A stretch of DNA of 64,000 nt from JBGTFE01 sp036403235 (GCA_036403235.1 DASWRI010000065.1:79687-143686); one strand, 5' to 3'. Shown: positions 25,007 to 35,074, numbered from the stretch's first letter. Notes: generated from the sequence alone by a model not told the origin. Numbers and translations are program-made.

Positions 25007-26653
25007 ATGTTAGCTTCGAAAACGATTAAATGCAGCGAAGACGTGTTTGCTTTTGAGCGAAAAAATGCGGATTCTTCGCGCGAATTAAAATTTATTACCG
25101 AACTCGGACGAAGTCTGCTTTTTACGGTGCATCCGAAAAAAGCCGTGTCGCGGGTCGCCGAAGCGATTCAGAAAGAGCTCGGCGCGGAAGTCTGCGCCGT
25201 CGTCTGCGAATTGGAGCATATCGGTCTGGTGAGCTGCGCTTTTGCGGGCGGCGAGCCGAAACAAAATTTTCTGCACCGCGCGAAATTTAAAAAATGGCTC
25301 GAATTTCTGCCGCCGCAGATTTCCTTTTTAAAGGAAACGGAAAAGGAATTTCTGCTCAAAGGAAAAACTCACGCGCTCGAATATGTTTCGCCGCTGCACA
25401 CGGGCGGAAAGGTGAAAGGCGCATTGATTGTCGGTTTTCGTCGGCGCGAAGACTGCACCGATGCGGCGAGACGCGTGATTGATGCGGCGACGCAGATGGC
25501 GGCGATGTCGATAAATCTTTCGGCGCATTACGAAGCGGCCATCAACGCCTCGATAAACGAAGCGCGCGAAGAGCATCGCAAATTTACCGAATCCATTCTC
25601 GACGCGCTGCCGGTTTCGCTCTACGTGATTGACCGCGATTACCGGATTGTGACCTGGAACCGGCATCGCGAAATCGGCGCGCAGGGAATTCCGCGCGATT
25701 CGGTTCTGGGACGAAATGTTTTTCAGGTTTTGTCGAAATATCCGCAGTCGGCTTTAAAACAGGAATTTGAGCGCGCGTTTGAAACGGGAAGAATCGAGCG
25801 CATCGAGCAGAGCACGGTCGACGAGGGCGGAAAGACGAAACACTGGATGGTCAGCAAAGTTCCGATGCGCGACGACGAAACAAAGGAAGTGACGCACGTT
25901 ATCACGGTCGGCGAAGACGTAACCGTCCGCGTCGACGCGATTCACGCGGTCGGCCGCGCCGAAAAGCTCGCCGCCATCGGTCGTCTCGCGGCCGGCGTCG
26001 TTCACGAGATAAACAATCCGCTGGCGACGATTTCCGCCTGCGCCGAATCGCTCGAGGCGCGCGTGTCCGAAGGCGTATTTGGCGAATCGATGGAAGTCGA
26101 GGATTTGCAGGAATATCTCGGCTTAATCCGCAGCGAAGCGTTTCGCTGCAAATCAATCACCAACGGTCTTTTGGATTTCAGCCGGATGCGCACGGGAAAT
26201 CGTTTCCCGATTGACCTCGGCGAAATTCTAAAATCTTCGGCGCGGCTCATCACGCATCAAAAACGCGGCAACAATATTGAAATCGCCTTCGACATCGCCG
26301 ACGAAATGCCGCTCGTCGAAGCCGACGGCGGTCAGATTCAGCAGGCGATTATCGCGCTTGCGACAAACGCGATTGACGCGATGCCCGATGGCGGAACGCT
26401 CACCCTGCGCGCCTTCGCGCAGCCGAACCGCGTCGTCATCGAAGTTCAGGATACGGGCTCGGGCATCGAGCCGGAAAACATGTCGAAAATTTTCGAGCCG
26501 TTTTTTACGACCAAAGAAGTCGGCAAGGGCACAGGCCTCGGATTAGCCGTCTGCTACGGCATTATCACGGAAAACGGCGGACGCCTGAGCGTTCGCTCAA
26601 ACATCGGAGTTGGAACTACGTTTTCAATTTTCCTTCCCAACACAAATAGATAA
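25007..26653 (+). CDS. PAS/GAF sensor histidine kinase (NtrB-type)
   Basis: About 548 residues from the ATG at 25007; a TTG at 24980 preceded by CGGAAG is an alternative start giving 557. An N-terminal GAF-like domain (residues ~25-180) precedes a PAS domain (ILDALPVSLYVIDRDYRIVTWNRH near 205; PMRDDETKEVTHVITVGEDVTVR). HisKA follows with the phosphorylated His in GVVHEINNPLATISACAESL near 338. HATPase_c has NAIDAMPDGG, DTGSGIEP and GTGLGLAVCYGI. No membrane segment, so it is cytoplasmic. The next gene is a sigma-54-dependent regulator, likely its partner. Confidence 0.9.
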   Translation: MLASKTIKCSEDVFAFERKNADSSRELKFITELGRSLLFTVHPKKAVSRVAEAIQKELGAEVCAVVCELEHIGLVSCAFAGGEPKQNFLHRAKFKKWLEFLPPQISFLKETEKEFLLKGKTHALEYVSPLHTGGKVKGALIVGFRRREDCTDAARRVIDAATQMAAMSINLSAHYEAAINASINEAREEHRKFTESILDALPVSLYVIDRDYRIVTWNRHREIGAQGIPRDSVLGRNVFQVLSKYPQSALKQEFERAFETGRIERIEQSTVDEGGKTKHWMVSKVPMRDDETKEVTHVITVGEDVTVRVDAIHAVGRAEKLAAIGRLAAGVVHEINNPLATISACAESLEARVSEGVFGESMEVEDLQEYLGLIRSEAFRCKSITNGLLDFSRMRTGNRFPIDLGEILKSSARLITHQKRGNNIEIAFDIADEMPLVEADGGQIQQAIIALATNAIDAMPDGGTLTLRAFAQPNRVVIEVQDTGSGIEPENMSKIFEPFFTTKEVGKGTGLGLAVCYGIITENGGRLSVRSNIGVGTTFSIFLPNTNR

Positions 26654-26708
26654 GTTCAGAGTTCGCGTTTGGGTGCGTTTTCGATTTTGAACTTTGAACA
26701 AAAAATTT

Positions 26709-28100
26709 ATGACTAAAATTCTCGTAGTTGATGATGAAAGTAATTTGCGGCTGGTAGTACAAAAAGAGCTGAGCCGGCAGGGTCACGAAGTCGAAACGGC
26801 TTCGGACGGCGAAGCGGCGTGGAATCTTCTCGAAGAAACCGACTTTGACGTTCTGCTGTGCGATATAAATATGCCGCGTCTGGACGGCATCGGGCTTTTG
26901 CGCCGCCTGCGCGAAAAGTCGCAGAATCCGCCCGAAGTGATAATGCTGACCGGCAACGCGACCGTCGAGACGGCGATTGACGCGATGAAGCTCGGCGCTT
27001 ACGATTATCTGACCAAACCTTACCGAATAATGGAGCTTTCCGCGCTCGTTCAGCAGGCCGCCGAAAAACAGCGGCTCAAAATCGACAATCAACGACTTCG
27101 CGCGCAAATCGAGCGGACTCACAAATCGATGCCCGACATCGTCGCCGAATCACCGCAGATGAAGGAAGTTCTGCGTCTCGTACAGCGCGTCGCCGTTTCC
27201 GACACGTCCGTTTTGATTACGGGCGAATCGGGAACGGGAAAAGAGCTGATAGCGCAGGCGCTGCATCGCCTGAGCCGCCGCAACGACAAGACTTTTGTCG
27301 ATTTAAACTGCGCCGCGCTGCAGGATTCGCTGCTCGAATCGGAGCTTTTCGGCCACGAAGCCGGGGCGTTTTCCGGCGCGCGCAACCGCAAGCTCGGACT
27401 TTTTGAAATCGCCGACGGCGGCACGCTTTTTCTTGACGAAGTGATGGAAATGCCCGCGCAATTGCAGTCAAAACTGCTGCGCGCGCTCGAGACGCGCTCG
27501 TTTTTCCGCGTCGGCGGCGTGAAAAAAGTCGAGGTCGACGTTCGCCTAATCGCCGCGACGAACCGCAATCCGAAACAGGCCGTCGCCGAAAACATTTTTC
27601 GCCCCGACCTTCTTTATCGCATCAACAGCTTTGAGATTCATCTGCCGCCGCTGCGCGAGAGACGCGAGGACATCGAGCCGCTGGCGCAGTATATTTTGCA
27701 GAAAATCGCGGGTGCAAACGCACCGGAATTAGTGCCGCAGGCCATCGACGCGCTCGTCTCTTACAGCTGGACGGGCAATGTCCGGCAACTCCGAAACTGT
27801 CTCGAGCGCGCCGTGCTTTTAGCCGATAACGGGCGCATTACGACAAAAGAGCTTCCGCCCGAAGTCGTCTACCGGACGAATGAGCCGCGCGTATCGGTCA
27901 ATTTCAGCGCGCCGATGGAAAACGCGACGAACTCGTTCCAAAATACGACGCCGACCGCTCTGCGCGAAGTCGAGCGGCAGCAGATTTTGACCGCGCTCGA
28001 ACAAACCGGCTGGCATCGCGGCAAAACGGCGGAGATTCTCGGCATCTCGCCTTCGACGCTTTATCGCCGCCTGCGCGAATACGAACTGGAAACACGCTAG
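26709..28100 (+). CDS. Sigma-54-dependent NtrC-family response regulator
   Basis: 463 residues from the ATG at 26709 (MTKILVVDDESNLRL); a TTG at 26694 would add five residues. A receiver domain with the phospho-Asp in DVLLCDINMPRLDG near residue 52 is followed by the AAA+ domain: Walker A GESGTGKELIAQAL near 173, GGTLFLDEV Walker B near 240, and the sigma-54 contact loop as GAFSGA near 221 instead of the usual GAFTGA. A Fis-type HTH ends the protein (LEQTGWHRGKTAEILGISPSTLYRRL). Paired with the preceding kinase. Activates sigma-54 promoters when phosphorylated. Confidence 0.93.
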   Translation: MTKILVVDDESNLRLVVQKELSRQGHEVETASDGEAAWNLLEETDFDVLLCDINMPRLDGIGLLRRLREKSQNPPEVIMLTGNATVETAIDAMKLGAYDYLTKPYRIMELSALVQQAAEKQRLKIDNQRLRAQIERTHKSMPDIVAESPQMKEVLRLVQRVAVSDTSVLITGESGTGKELIAQALHRLSRRNDKTFVDLNCAALQDSLLESELFGHEAGAFSGARNRKLGLFEIADGGTLFLDEVMEMPAQLQSKLLRALETRSFFRVGGVKKVEVDVRLIAATNRNPKQAVAENIFRPDLLYRINSFEIHLPPLRERREDIEPLAQYILQKIAGANAPELVPQAIDALVSYSWTGNVRQLRNCLERAVLLADNGRITTKELPPEVVYRTNEPRVSVNFSAPMENATNSFQNTTPTALREVERQQILTALEQTGWHRGKTAEILGISPSTLYRRLREYELETR

Positions 28101-28126
28101 ATTTCAAAAGCATTGAATTAAAAAAT

Positions 28127-29269
28127 ATGCAGCAGCTCATCAAAGAATTTAATCGTGAAAACTTAAAACCGATAATTTTTATCGGCGTCGTATTGCTGCT
28201 TCTGGCCGCGACCGCGTATCCGCAGCGCAAATTCGGCGGCAAAGTGGTCGAGATTGTCGACGGCAGAACAGCGGTCATTCAAGTTCCGACCGGCGGGCGC
28301 GTGACGGTCGTTTTGCAGTTTATCGAAGTGCCCGAACGCGAGCAGCCGCTTTATCAAACCGTCAGGGAACATCTGCAGGCGCTGATTCTCGATAAAACGG
28401 TCGAGTTTCTGCCCAGACGAATTTTGACGAACGCGAGCGTCGGCCAGATTTTTCTCGACGGCGTCGACATCAGCCAGCAGATGCTTCGCGACGGTGCGGC
28501 GTGGTATGCTCTGCCGGAAAAGAGCGCGCAGGAAGCAGGCGAAAGCACCATTTATCAAACGACGGAAGCGCAGGCTAAAACGGAAAAACGCGGCGTTTGG
28601 AGCGTCGAAAACATAAAACCGGCGTGGGAATTTCGCGCCGAAAAGCAGATAAACGCGCTGGAATTGGAAAAAGCCAAATCGGAAATGGCGGCGCTGCAGA
28701 CGACTCTGCAAAGCAGCGCTTCGACCGTCAGCCAAACGGTAAAACCAAAGGCTCGCCCGACGCGTGCGCTCGATATGTGGTCGAACGTCAGCAATTCTTC
28801 AAATGCTGAAGAAACCTCGACCGGAAACGGTTTGGTGACCGGCTCGGTTCCAAATACCGGCATCGGCTATGTCATGACTTCGGGAGATTTCTACGATTTT
28901 GCGGGCGCGGGCGTCAAGTCGCGGGTCGAAAGCCGGAGCTTATATATTTATTCGTCGGGGCAGGTCGTCAACGGAAACGGCTTTGCCATCGGTTTTCTCG
29001 CCGAATCGGAAAAATACAGCTTCGCCGAATCGAATAACTTAGTAGTCGTCGCCGACAATCAAAAGCTGAATCTCGGAAAAGCTTACCGCCTTTACCGGCA
29101 GATGCCGTATTCCGTGCAGGAAATGCTTTTCTACAAAACCGACGCAAAAACTCTGACAAAAATCGCCAACGCCAAAACCCTGGAAGTAAAACTCGGGAAA
29201 TACACGGGCAAGCTCGACGCCGATTATCAAATGCGGATAAAAAATCTGCTCGCCATGACGGTTAATTGA
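28127..29269 (+). CDS. Membrane-anchored SNase-like (thermonuclease-fold) protein
   Basis: 380 residues. One N-terminal hydrophobic helix (PIIFIGVVLLLLAATAYP, residues ~15-32) is a signal or anchor. Residues ~37-165 resemble the staphylococcal-nuclease fold (GKVVEIVDGRTAVIQVPTGG; IEVPEREQPLYQTVREHLQALILDKTVEFLP; ILTNASVGQIFLDGVDISQQMLRDGAAWY). The normal catalytic pattern RLxGIDxPE is altered to LQFIEVPERE, so nuclease activity is doubtful. The C-terminal ~200 residues are unassigned. It follows the two-component pair by 26 bases, and a strong terminator follows it. Confidence 0.7.
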   Translation: MQQLIKEFNRENLKPIIFIGVVLLLLAATAYPQRKFGGKVVEIVDGRTAVIQVPTGGRVTVVLQFIEVPEREQPLYQTVREHLQALILDKTVEFLPRRILTNASVGQIFLDGVDISQQMLRDGAAWYALPEKSAQEAGESTIYQTTEAQAKTEKRGVWSVENIKPAWEFRAEKQINALELEKAKSEMAALQTTLQSSASTVSQTVKPKARPTRALDMWSNVSNSSNAEETSTGNGLVTGSVPNTGIGYVMTSGDFYDFAGAGVKSRVESRSLYIYSSGQVVNGNGFAIGFLAESEKYSFAESNNLVVVADNQKLNLGKAYRLYRQMPYSVQEMLFYKTDAKTLTKIANAKTLEVKLGKYTGKLDADYQMRIKNLLAMTVN

Positions 29270-29293
29270 TAAACGGAAAATTGAAAATAAAAA

Positions 29294-29327
29294 AACTCGC
29301 CTGAAGAAATTCGGGCGAGTTTTTTTA
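29294..29327. terminator. Bidirectional intrinsic terminator
   Basis: ACTCGCC and GGGCGAGT form a stem around an 11-base loop, flanked by an A-run on the left and seven T on the right. It separates the SNase-like gene (+) from the convergent TonB receptor remnant (-). Confidence 0.88.
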
Positions 29328-29343
29328 TTTCCGTTCGGATTTG

Positions 29344-31647
29344 TTAGAAAAGAATTCTGAATCCAAATCTAACCTGTCTCGGATTCTGATACAGATACGG
29401 CAGTCCGTAACGGATGTCGCTTCTGTCGGCCTGCGAAGCTATGCGAGCTTGAATCTCTGTTAAAAGCGTTCCGCCGGTGTAGCCGTTGGCGTATTGCACC
29501 TGACTTAGTCCGAGAGCCGAAGCGTTGACCGGCGCCGTGCTCGGATTGAGCGTCGTATAGACGGCCGTGACCGTCGCCTGATCGAAAAGATTCAGGAAGT
29601 TCAGGTCGAAAGCCATCGTGAACCGGTCGTCTCGGCCGAATCTATAGCGGTGGGTGAAATTGACATCGGTCTGAGAAAAAGTCGGGCTGCGTCCCAAATC
29701 GCCGCGTGCCAGAAATATCTGCGGCGTGACGGTCGAAGCGCCGTAAATGGTCGACGTTTGCGGCTGGCCCGACGTGATGGTCTGGAAGGCCGAGATTTCG
29801 GTCGAATTTGTTTTGCCTCCCATCCAGTTGAAAATATACGCGCCGTAGATGTTAAAGACGTGCGGACGGTCGGTCTGGAGACGCCCGTTGTCTTTTTCGC
29901 CTCTGGCGGTAAATCCGATAAACGGCAAGTCGAACGCGCGGCTGACGCCGGGCGAGAGACGTCCGTTAATCAGGTGCGCCTCGTCGGAACTGGCCAGTCC
30001 GGAATAATTGCCGAACAAACGACTGAAAGTGTAGTTGGCATTGAAATACCAATTATTTGACAATCGCCTTTCGATGACGAATTCGAGTCCGTCGTAGCGG
30101 CGCTGCGGTGTCGTCGACTTGGATATACCAAGTGCCTGAAGCGTTTCCAGATGCAGACCGCTGCCGGGATTACCGATAATATAAGCCTCGCTGCCGGCCG
30201 CATTGACGATGCCCGCGTCCTCGACGGCTTCCTCGACGTTCTTAAATGTATAGCGGACGCGGAAAACGTAATTCTGGCTCAGCTGCCGCTCCATGCCGAC
30301 CGTAAATTCGGTCTGTTGGAACGGTTTCAGATTCGGGTCGACCGCGCCGCCGTTTAAGGCCGAAGCATTCGGGTCGTTGGCGTTGACGCGCAGATTCTTT
30401 TGACAGCGGCGGCGCGAGCCCGGAGCGATAAAGCCGGTCTGCGGGCAAACGCTCGCGCCGGTAAAGCTGCCGACGATGTTGCTGATATTAAAGCTCGTCG
30501 CAGTGTCGCCCGGAAAAAGCTCGAAATAATCTTCGAGAAAAACGTCGCCGCCGAACAAACCGCGCGGCAGCTCGAATTTCACACGGTCAAAAAACTTGCC
30601 GTAGCTGGCAAAAATTTTCGTCTTGCCGTCGCCCGCAAAATCGTATGCAAAACCGAGTCGCGGCGCAATCTTGTCGGTCCAGCCGAAGTTTATCGCGCTT
30701 GGAAACTGATTATACGACGGCAGATTTTCCTTCTCGAAACGAATCCCGAGATTCAGCGTTAAACGCTTAAATGGCTGCCATTTGTCCTGTATGAAAATGC
30801 CTTGGCTGAGATTCGAGCCTTTGCCGTTTGTTCCCGTTCGCCGGAAAGAAGCCGAGCCGACGGCTCCGGGCGTATCGGTTACTGCGCCGCCGAGCGGCGT
30901 CGATATCGGCGTTCCGTAATTAAAGGAAATGCGTCCGATGGCATTATTGCCCGATTGGACGTCGTTAAATATCTTGTAGCGCTGGTAGCCGCCCTTTAAT
31001 TCGTGTCTGCCGCCCGCTTTGAATATCGTTGTGGCGGAAAATTCATACGATTGCCGAACCGAAACGTCTTTTACCGTAATCGTATTGGCGCCGGTCGTCG
31101 TGCACGGGAAAGCAGCATTCGCCGTTCCGCAGCTGAAGATTTGAACGGTTTGGGGAACAAAATAGTTGCCGAGCTTTTCGTTTAGAAAACCGCGGCTGAA
31201 ACGTCCGTCAATAACCAGATTGCTGGTCGGCGTATAGACGCCGGAGACCGTAAATACGTTTGAAGTCTGACGTCCGCCCTGCAAATCCGTAAAATCATTT
31301 CCGGTTAAAACACCGATGCTGCCGCCGAAATTGGCGGTCGGCACGTTGCCGAAAGCGATTGCCGGAGATGCGACGTTTGTAAATGACGAAGTCGGAATGA
31401 CTCCCTGGTCAGCGACCGGATTCCAGAGAAACGTGCTCGTCAATCTGAGATTGTTGAACAAATTGCTGTCCAGGCGCGCAAAAGCGTATTCATACTTTCT
31501 TTTACGCGAGTATCTTTCGGTGGTGATAAGACTTCTGGTCGCCGCCGGCTGATTTGTAAAATACTGCGTGTCAACGTCCGTATTAAAAATTTGCGGAGAG
31601 TAGCTGGTATAAAACCAGAGCCGGTCTTTGACGATTCGACCGCTCAA
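29344..31647 (-). pseudogene. TonB-dependent receptor (Oar-like) lacking its N-terminal part
   Basis: 767 residues of beta-barrel sequence. The open frame continues upstream to about 31797 without any ATG/GTG; the first usable codon is the TTG at 31645-31647, giving a start in the middle of a barrel motif (SGRIVKDRLWFYTSYSPQ). The residues just upstream (AEYFNSTKPGGTNFYPTAN) are still family-like, then homology-like sequence ends in AT-rich DNA. Signal peptide, regulatory-like domain and plug are missing, so export is unlikely. The C-terminus is intact and ends in Phe (VRFGFRILF), as outer-membrane barrels do. Full-length members are usually about 1000-1200 residues (general knowledge). A GGAGGT at 31752-31757 precedes an in-frame ATT; use of such a start is speculative. 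Confidence 0.7.
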
Positions 31648-31838
31648 GTTAGCGGTCGGATAAAAGTTTGTGCCGCCCGGTTTGGTAGAATTGAAATACT
31701 CGGCGGTTTGGACAAAATTATTATTCGCGACCGGGCCGGTCGTAATCTGATACCTCCGTAATTTTGGATTTAGAATAAAAAAGCCTGATGAATATTAAAA
31801 CTTTAACAAAAATTATTTATGCCAAAATATCACAAAAA

Positions 31839-31871
31839 GAAAAATAGTTAAGTAAAATTTAACTATTTTTC
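31839..31871. terminator. AT-rich hairpin, probable terminator
   Basis: GAAAAATAGTTAA and TTAACTATTTTTC flank a short loop, with T/A runs on both sides. It lies about 75 bases downstream of the 83-residue minus-strand gene and upstream of the receptor remnant. Confidence 0.6.
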
Positions 31872-31945
31872 GAATTTATTATTTTTAATCGTGATTTTGA
31901 CTCACTAAACGGATAGAAATCAGCGGCGGGAAATCGTTGAAAACA

Positions 31946-32197
31946 TTATCTTTTGGCGCGCTTGCGATTGTCCCAGAAACTGCTGCTGCGCGTTTCGCGC
32001 GGGTTTTTTTCGCTGAGCTCGATTTGTTTGGCTCTGAGGCGCAGTTCTTCTTCTTTTTGACTGCGGCGTGCTTCGCCCGTCGGTGGCGGCGCGCCTCTCA
32101 CGCCCCAGTAATATTTGATGGTGATGAAAAACAATGTCAGGCTGCCGAGCGCCGTCAAAATTAAAACTATGACGATAATCCAGGCGAAGTTGGACAT
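31946..32197 (-). CDS. Small single-helix membrane protein, unknown function
   Basis: 83 residues. One N-terminal membrane helix (AWIIVIVLILTALGSLTLFFITI, residues ~5-27), then a charged cytoplasmic tail (GEARRSQKEEELRLRAKQIELSEK) likely to form a helix or coiled coil, ending in a basic stretch (WDNRKRAKR). No recognised family. Confidence 0.6.
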   Translation of the reverse strand: MSNFAWIIVIVLILTALGSLTLFFITIKYYWGVRGAPPPTGEARRSQKEEELRLRAKQIELSEKNPRETRSSSFWDNRKRAKR

Positions 32198-32269
32198 ACG
32201 TTTATTATAACGCTTTAGGTCGGTCTGGAAGAAGCCGTTGGAACGGTTTTTAAAGTTTCGGCGCCCGGT

Positions 32270-32644
32270 TTATAAAGCCGTCTCGCGTTGCGGCCTGACG
32301 TATTGCGCGAGCCAATTTTTTATAATTTCGACGACGTGGTTTTTTTCCTCGCCGGAAAGCGCTCGTCCTTTCGGGATATCGTGCCATTTCGAAAGACAGC
32401 CGCGACAGCAGGTGGCGGTGGCGTGCTGCGCGACAAACGCCGGATGATTACGCCACGGCGTTTGTTTTCCGTCGTTGGCGGGCTCGGCCGGCGCAAGCCG
32501 TTTTTCGATAAAGTCGGCGGCGTGTTCGAGAACAATTTCGAGGCCTTTTTCATTCAGATATTTCGCTTCCTTTTGGCCGAGTTTGATATTGCGGCGAAAA
32601 TCGGAATTTTGCAGATTGTCGAGAATTTCCGGCACGTCTTTCAT
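32270..32644 (-). CDS. DUF4186 family protein
   Basis: 124 residues. The conserved core TPWRNHPAFVAQHATATCCRGCLSKWHDIPKGRALS near residue 62-97 is characteristic of DUF4186, with a Cys pair and a His that may bind metal. The N-terminal half is helical and acidic (LGQKEAKYLNEKGLEIVLEHA). The function is not known. Cytoplasmic. It sits alone between two small minus-strand genes. Confidence 0.78.
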   Translation of the reverse strand: MKDVPEILDNLQNSDFRRNIKLGQKEAKYLNEKGLEIVLEHAADFIEKRLAPAEPANDGKQTPWRNHPAFVAQHATATCCRGCLSKWHDIPKGRALSGEEKNHVVEIIKNWLAQYVRPQRETAL

Positions 32645-32744
32645 ACAATTGATGAGATGACGGGCGGCGACCGAAGGTTTGTTTTTTTGGCGCTCGTAGT
32701 CGCATTTAAAGGTCGGTAATGATAACCGAAAATTCGAGCTTCAT

Positions 32745-33263
32745 TTATAAAATCTCTATCCGATACCGGGAAATCGGCTTTCCCGTTCTGTTTGATAAAT
32801 CCTGCCCGCACAGCTCGCCGCCGTTTTTTTCGATAATTTTCGACGAGCCGACATTGTCCGTGTCGCAGGTGACGAGAACGCGCTTGAGGCCGAGATTTTT
32901 TGCTTTTTCCAAAGTCAGTCTAAGAATCAAAGTGCCGTAGCCTCTTCGTCTCGCCGAAGGACGGACGGCGTAGCCGATATGCCCGCCTTCGGTTTCGAGC
33001 TCGGCGTTCAGATAATGCCGCAGATTGCTTTCACCCAATATTTTGCCGTCGCCGACGAGCCAGAAGGTATTTTGCGGAACACGATTCGGCGGAAGACCCG
33101 TGCTGCGCGCAAAATTTGATAAGCGTTCGAGAAAGCCTTCAAAATCTTCGCGTGCAAATTTGTAGTGGTCATCGCTGCCCGCTCCGAATTCTTCGGCCAT
33201 ATCGAGAAATGCCGCTTTTAATGCCGCCGCCGGCTCGATTAATTTGATGCCTTCAAAATTCAT
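32745..33263 (-). CDS. GNAT-family N-acetyltransferase
   Basis: 172 residues. GNAT motif A is GGHIGYAVRPSARRRGYGTLILRLTLEKAKNLG near residues 94-125, with the RRxGxG/A acetyl-CoA loop as RRRGYG. VLVTCDTDNVGSSKIIEKNGG is motif B, and the LVGDGKILGESNLRHYLN beta-hairpin precedes it. Substrate unknown. Cytoplasmic. Confidence 0.85.
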   Translation of the reverse strand: MNFEGIKLIEPAAALKAAFLDMAEEFGAGSDDHYKFAREDFEGFLERLSNFARSTGLPPNRVPQNTFWLVGDGKILGESNLRHYLNAELETEGGHIGYAVRPSARRRGYGTLILRLTLEKAKNLGLKRVLVTCDTDNVGSSKIIEKNGGELCGQDLSNRTGKPISRYRIEIL

Positions 33264-33296
33264 AATTTTTAAACCGAAACTAATTCTTTTACTTGT

Positions 33297-33320
33297 CAGT
33301 TTTCAGTTTTCAGTTTTCAG
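33297..33320. repeat. CAGTTTT heptamer array, one-armed
   Basis: Three and a half CAGTTTT heptamers in a row. The stop codon of the neighbouring minus-strand gene (33310-33312) is made by this repeat. Confidence 0.7.
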
Positions 33321-33813
33321 TTGATTTTCTCGCCTTGACCTCAAATTTAACGTCGAAGTCTTCGGGCAGTTTCGGAACGAGCAGCCATAAATCGTATCGG
33401 CTCAGTGCGCGGCAGACCGAGCCTTTCGGGTCGATATAGCTGATGCTCACAAGATATTGTTTTTTCGCCGCATCTTTTACAATTTCGTACTCAAGACCGA
33501 GCGGAAAGTCGCAGTAGCCGGAATTTATTTCGATGCCGAGCAGCGTCTGTTTGGCAAAATCGATTTTCTCGACGTTTTCGCGACAGCGCTCGCGGCTTTC
33601 GTCGCCGCGGATTGATTTCAGGAAATTTTCCTCGTCTTTGATAACAACCGATTTCTCGTAAAAAATCTGGATGCAGCTTTGCATCTCAAACCGGTGCGTT
33701 CGGAGTTTTTCCTGCGCCGGAGCGGAAACGAGATAAAAAGCAAAAATAAAAAGGCAGAGTTTGAGAATCGAAATTCTCGTTTTGCCTTTTATCTTTTCAC
33801 ATTTGCGTTTCAT
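33310..33813 (-). CDS. Secreted hypothetical protein
   Basis: 167 residues. A signal peptide follows a basic N-terminus (ISILKLCLFIFAFYLVSAPAQE, cleavage near residue 34). The mature part has four Cys that could form disulfides (MQSCIQIF, RERCREN, SGYCDFP, SVCRALS). No family recognised. The last residues and the stop lie in the CAGTTTT repeat. An alternative start further in is possible, since the first ten residues are unusually basic. Confidence 0.6.
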   Translation of the reverse strand: MKRKCEKIKGKTRISILKLCLFIFAFYLVSAPAQEKLRTHRFEMQSCIQIFYEKSVVIKDEENFLKSIRGDESRERCRENVEKIDFAKQTLLGIEINSGYCDFPLGLEYEIVKDAAKKQYLVSISYIDPKGSVCRALSRYDLWLLVPKLPEDFDVKFEVKARKSTEN

Positions 33814-33864
33814 TTTTAAACGTCGCCTTTAACCGCGCGCTTTTGGCAATAAATTCGTCCTGGC

Positions 33865-35004
33865 TTAAACAAACAAAGCGAATACTTCGTTTGAATAAAC
33901 CATACCTTTACGCGTCAATTTCAGGCGATTCTCCAAAAGTTCAATCAAGCCCAAATCGCTGAAACGCGCTAAATCGACGGCCATCGTATCCGGCAGATTA
34001 ATGCCGAAGCGGCGCTCGTATTCCTTCAAATCGAGGCCTTGTGCAAGACGTAGTCTTAGAAACGCAAATTCGGCTGAAAGTTGCTTTTTATCCAGCGCCA
34101 GCGCTTCGACGACGGGCGACGCTCCGCTTTCGACGAGCCGCACATATTCGCGCGTGTCGCGCTCGTTGGCGCGCCGGATTTGGCCGTCAAACGAATGAGC
34201 CGAAACGCCGAAAGCAAGAACGGGCTCGCACAGCCAGTATTTCGAATTATGTTTCGATTCAAAGCCGGGCAGCGAAAAATTCGAGATTTCGTATTGCCGG
34301 TAGCCGTTTGCGGCGGTTTTTTCAATCATCAGTTCGTACATTTCGCCTGCCAAATCTTCGTCCGGCAACGGCTGCCGACGGCTTCGAATCTGCTCGGCCA
34401 GAGGCGTTCCTTCATGGATTTCCAGAAGGTACAGCGAAAGATGCTCGGGCTTTAATTTTAACGCTTCTGACAAATTTCTTTCCCAATCGGCGAGCGTCTG
34501 GCGCGGCAGTCCGGCGATTAAATCGAAACTGACGTTTTCAAAATTCGCCGCCCGCAAAAGCTCGATTGTTTCGCGCACGTCGGCGGCGGTGTGACGCCGT
34601 CCGAGCCTTTTCAGCTCGGTGTCGTCAAAAGTCTGCGCGCCGAAGCTTGCGCGGTTAACGCCCAAATTTCGATATTCCTTTAGAGTTTCGAGCGAGACTG
34701 TCGCCGGGTTCATCTCCATCGTAATTTCAGAATTTTTATCGACGGAAAGCTTTTTATAAATCGAGTCGAGAATTTTTTCGAGCTGGCGCGCCGATAAAAG
34801 CGAGGGCGTTCCGCCGCCGAAATAAATCGTGTCAATCTCGATTGCGGCTTGCGGCTTGCAACTTGCGTAATTTTGAATTTCATTTACAAGCGCCGCGACA
34901 TAGCGCTCGACCGTGTCGTTATCCTTAAAAACATCGGTCGCAAAATCGCAGTATGAACAGCGCGAGCGGCAAAAAGGTATGTGAAGATAAACGCCTGATT
35001 TCAT
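33865..35004 (-). CDS. hemW: Radical SAM heme chaperone HemW
   Basis: 379 residues. The start YLHIPFCRSRCSYCDFATDVF has the CxxxCxxC [4Fe-4S] motif of radical SAM enzymes plus the family-specific following Phe. IDTIYFGGGTPSLL is the GGGTP SAM-binding strand, and HNSKYW near residue 247 is the HemW signature (HNxxYW). The absence of the CPDH-type Cys tells it from true HemN oxidase. HemW carries heme to membrane-bound respiratory proteins. Length is normal. Confidence 0.9.
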   Translation of the reverse strand: MKSGVYLHIPFCRSRCSYCDFATDVFKDNDTVERYVAALVNEIQNYASCKPQAAIEIDTIYFGGGTPSLLSARQLEKILDSIYKKLSVDKNSEITMEMNPATVSLETLKEYRNLGVNRASFGAQTFDDTELKRLGRRHTAADVRETIELLRAANFENVSFDLIAGLPRQTLADWERNLSEALKLKPEHLSLYLLEIHEGTPLAEQIRSRRQPLPDEDLAGEMYELMIEKTAANGYRQYEISNFSLPGFESKHNSKYWLCEPVLAFGVSAHSFDGQIRRANERDTREYVRLVESGASPVVEALALDKKQLSAEFAFLRLRLAQGLDLKEYERRFGINLPDTMAVDLARFSDLGLIELLENRLKLTRKGMVYSNEVFALFV

Positions 35005-35074
35005 CTCGTTTTATTTTACGCCGAACTTAGCGGGAACAAAAACCGGCGCTCGACGTATTGATTTTCGGAAAATT

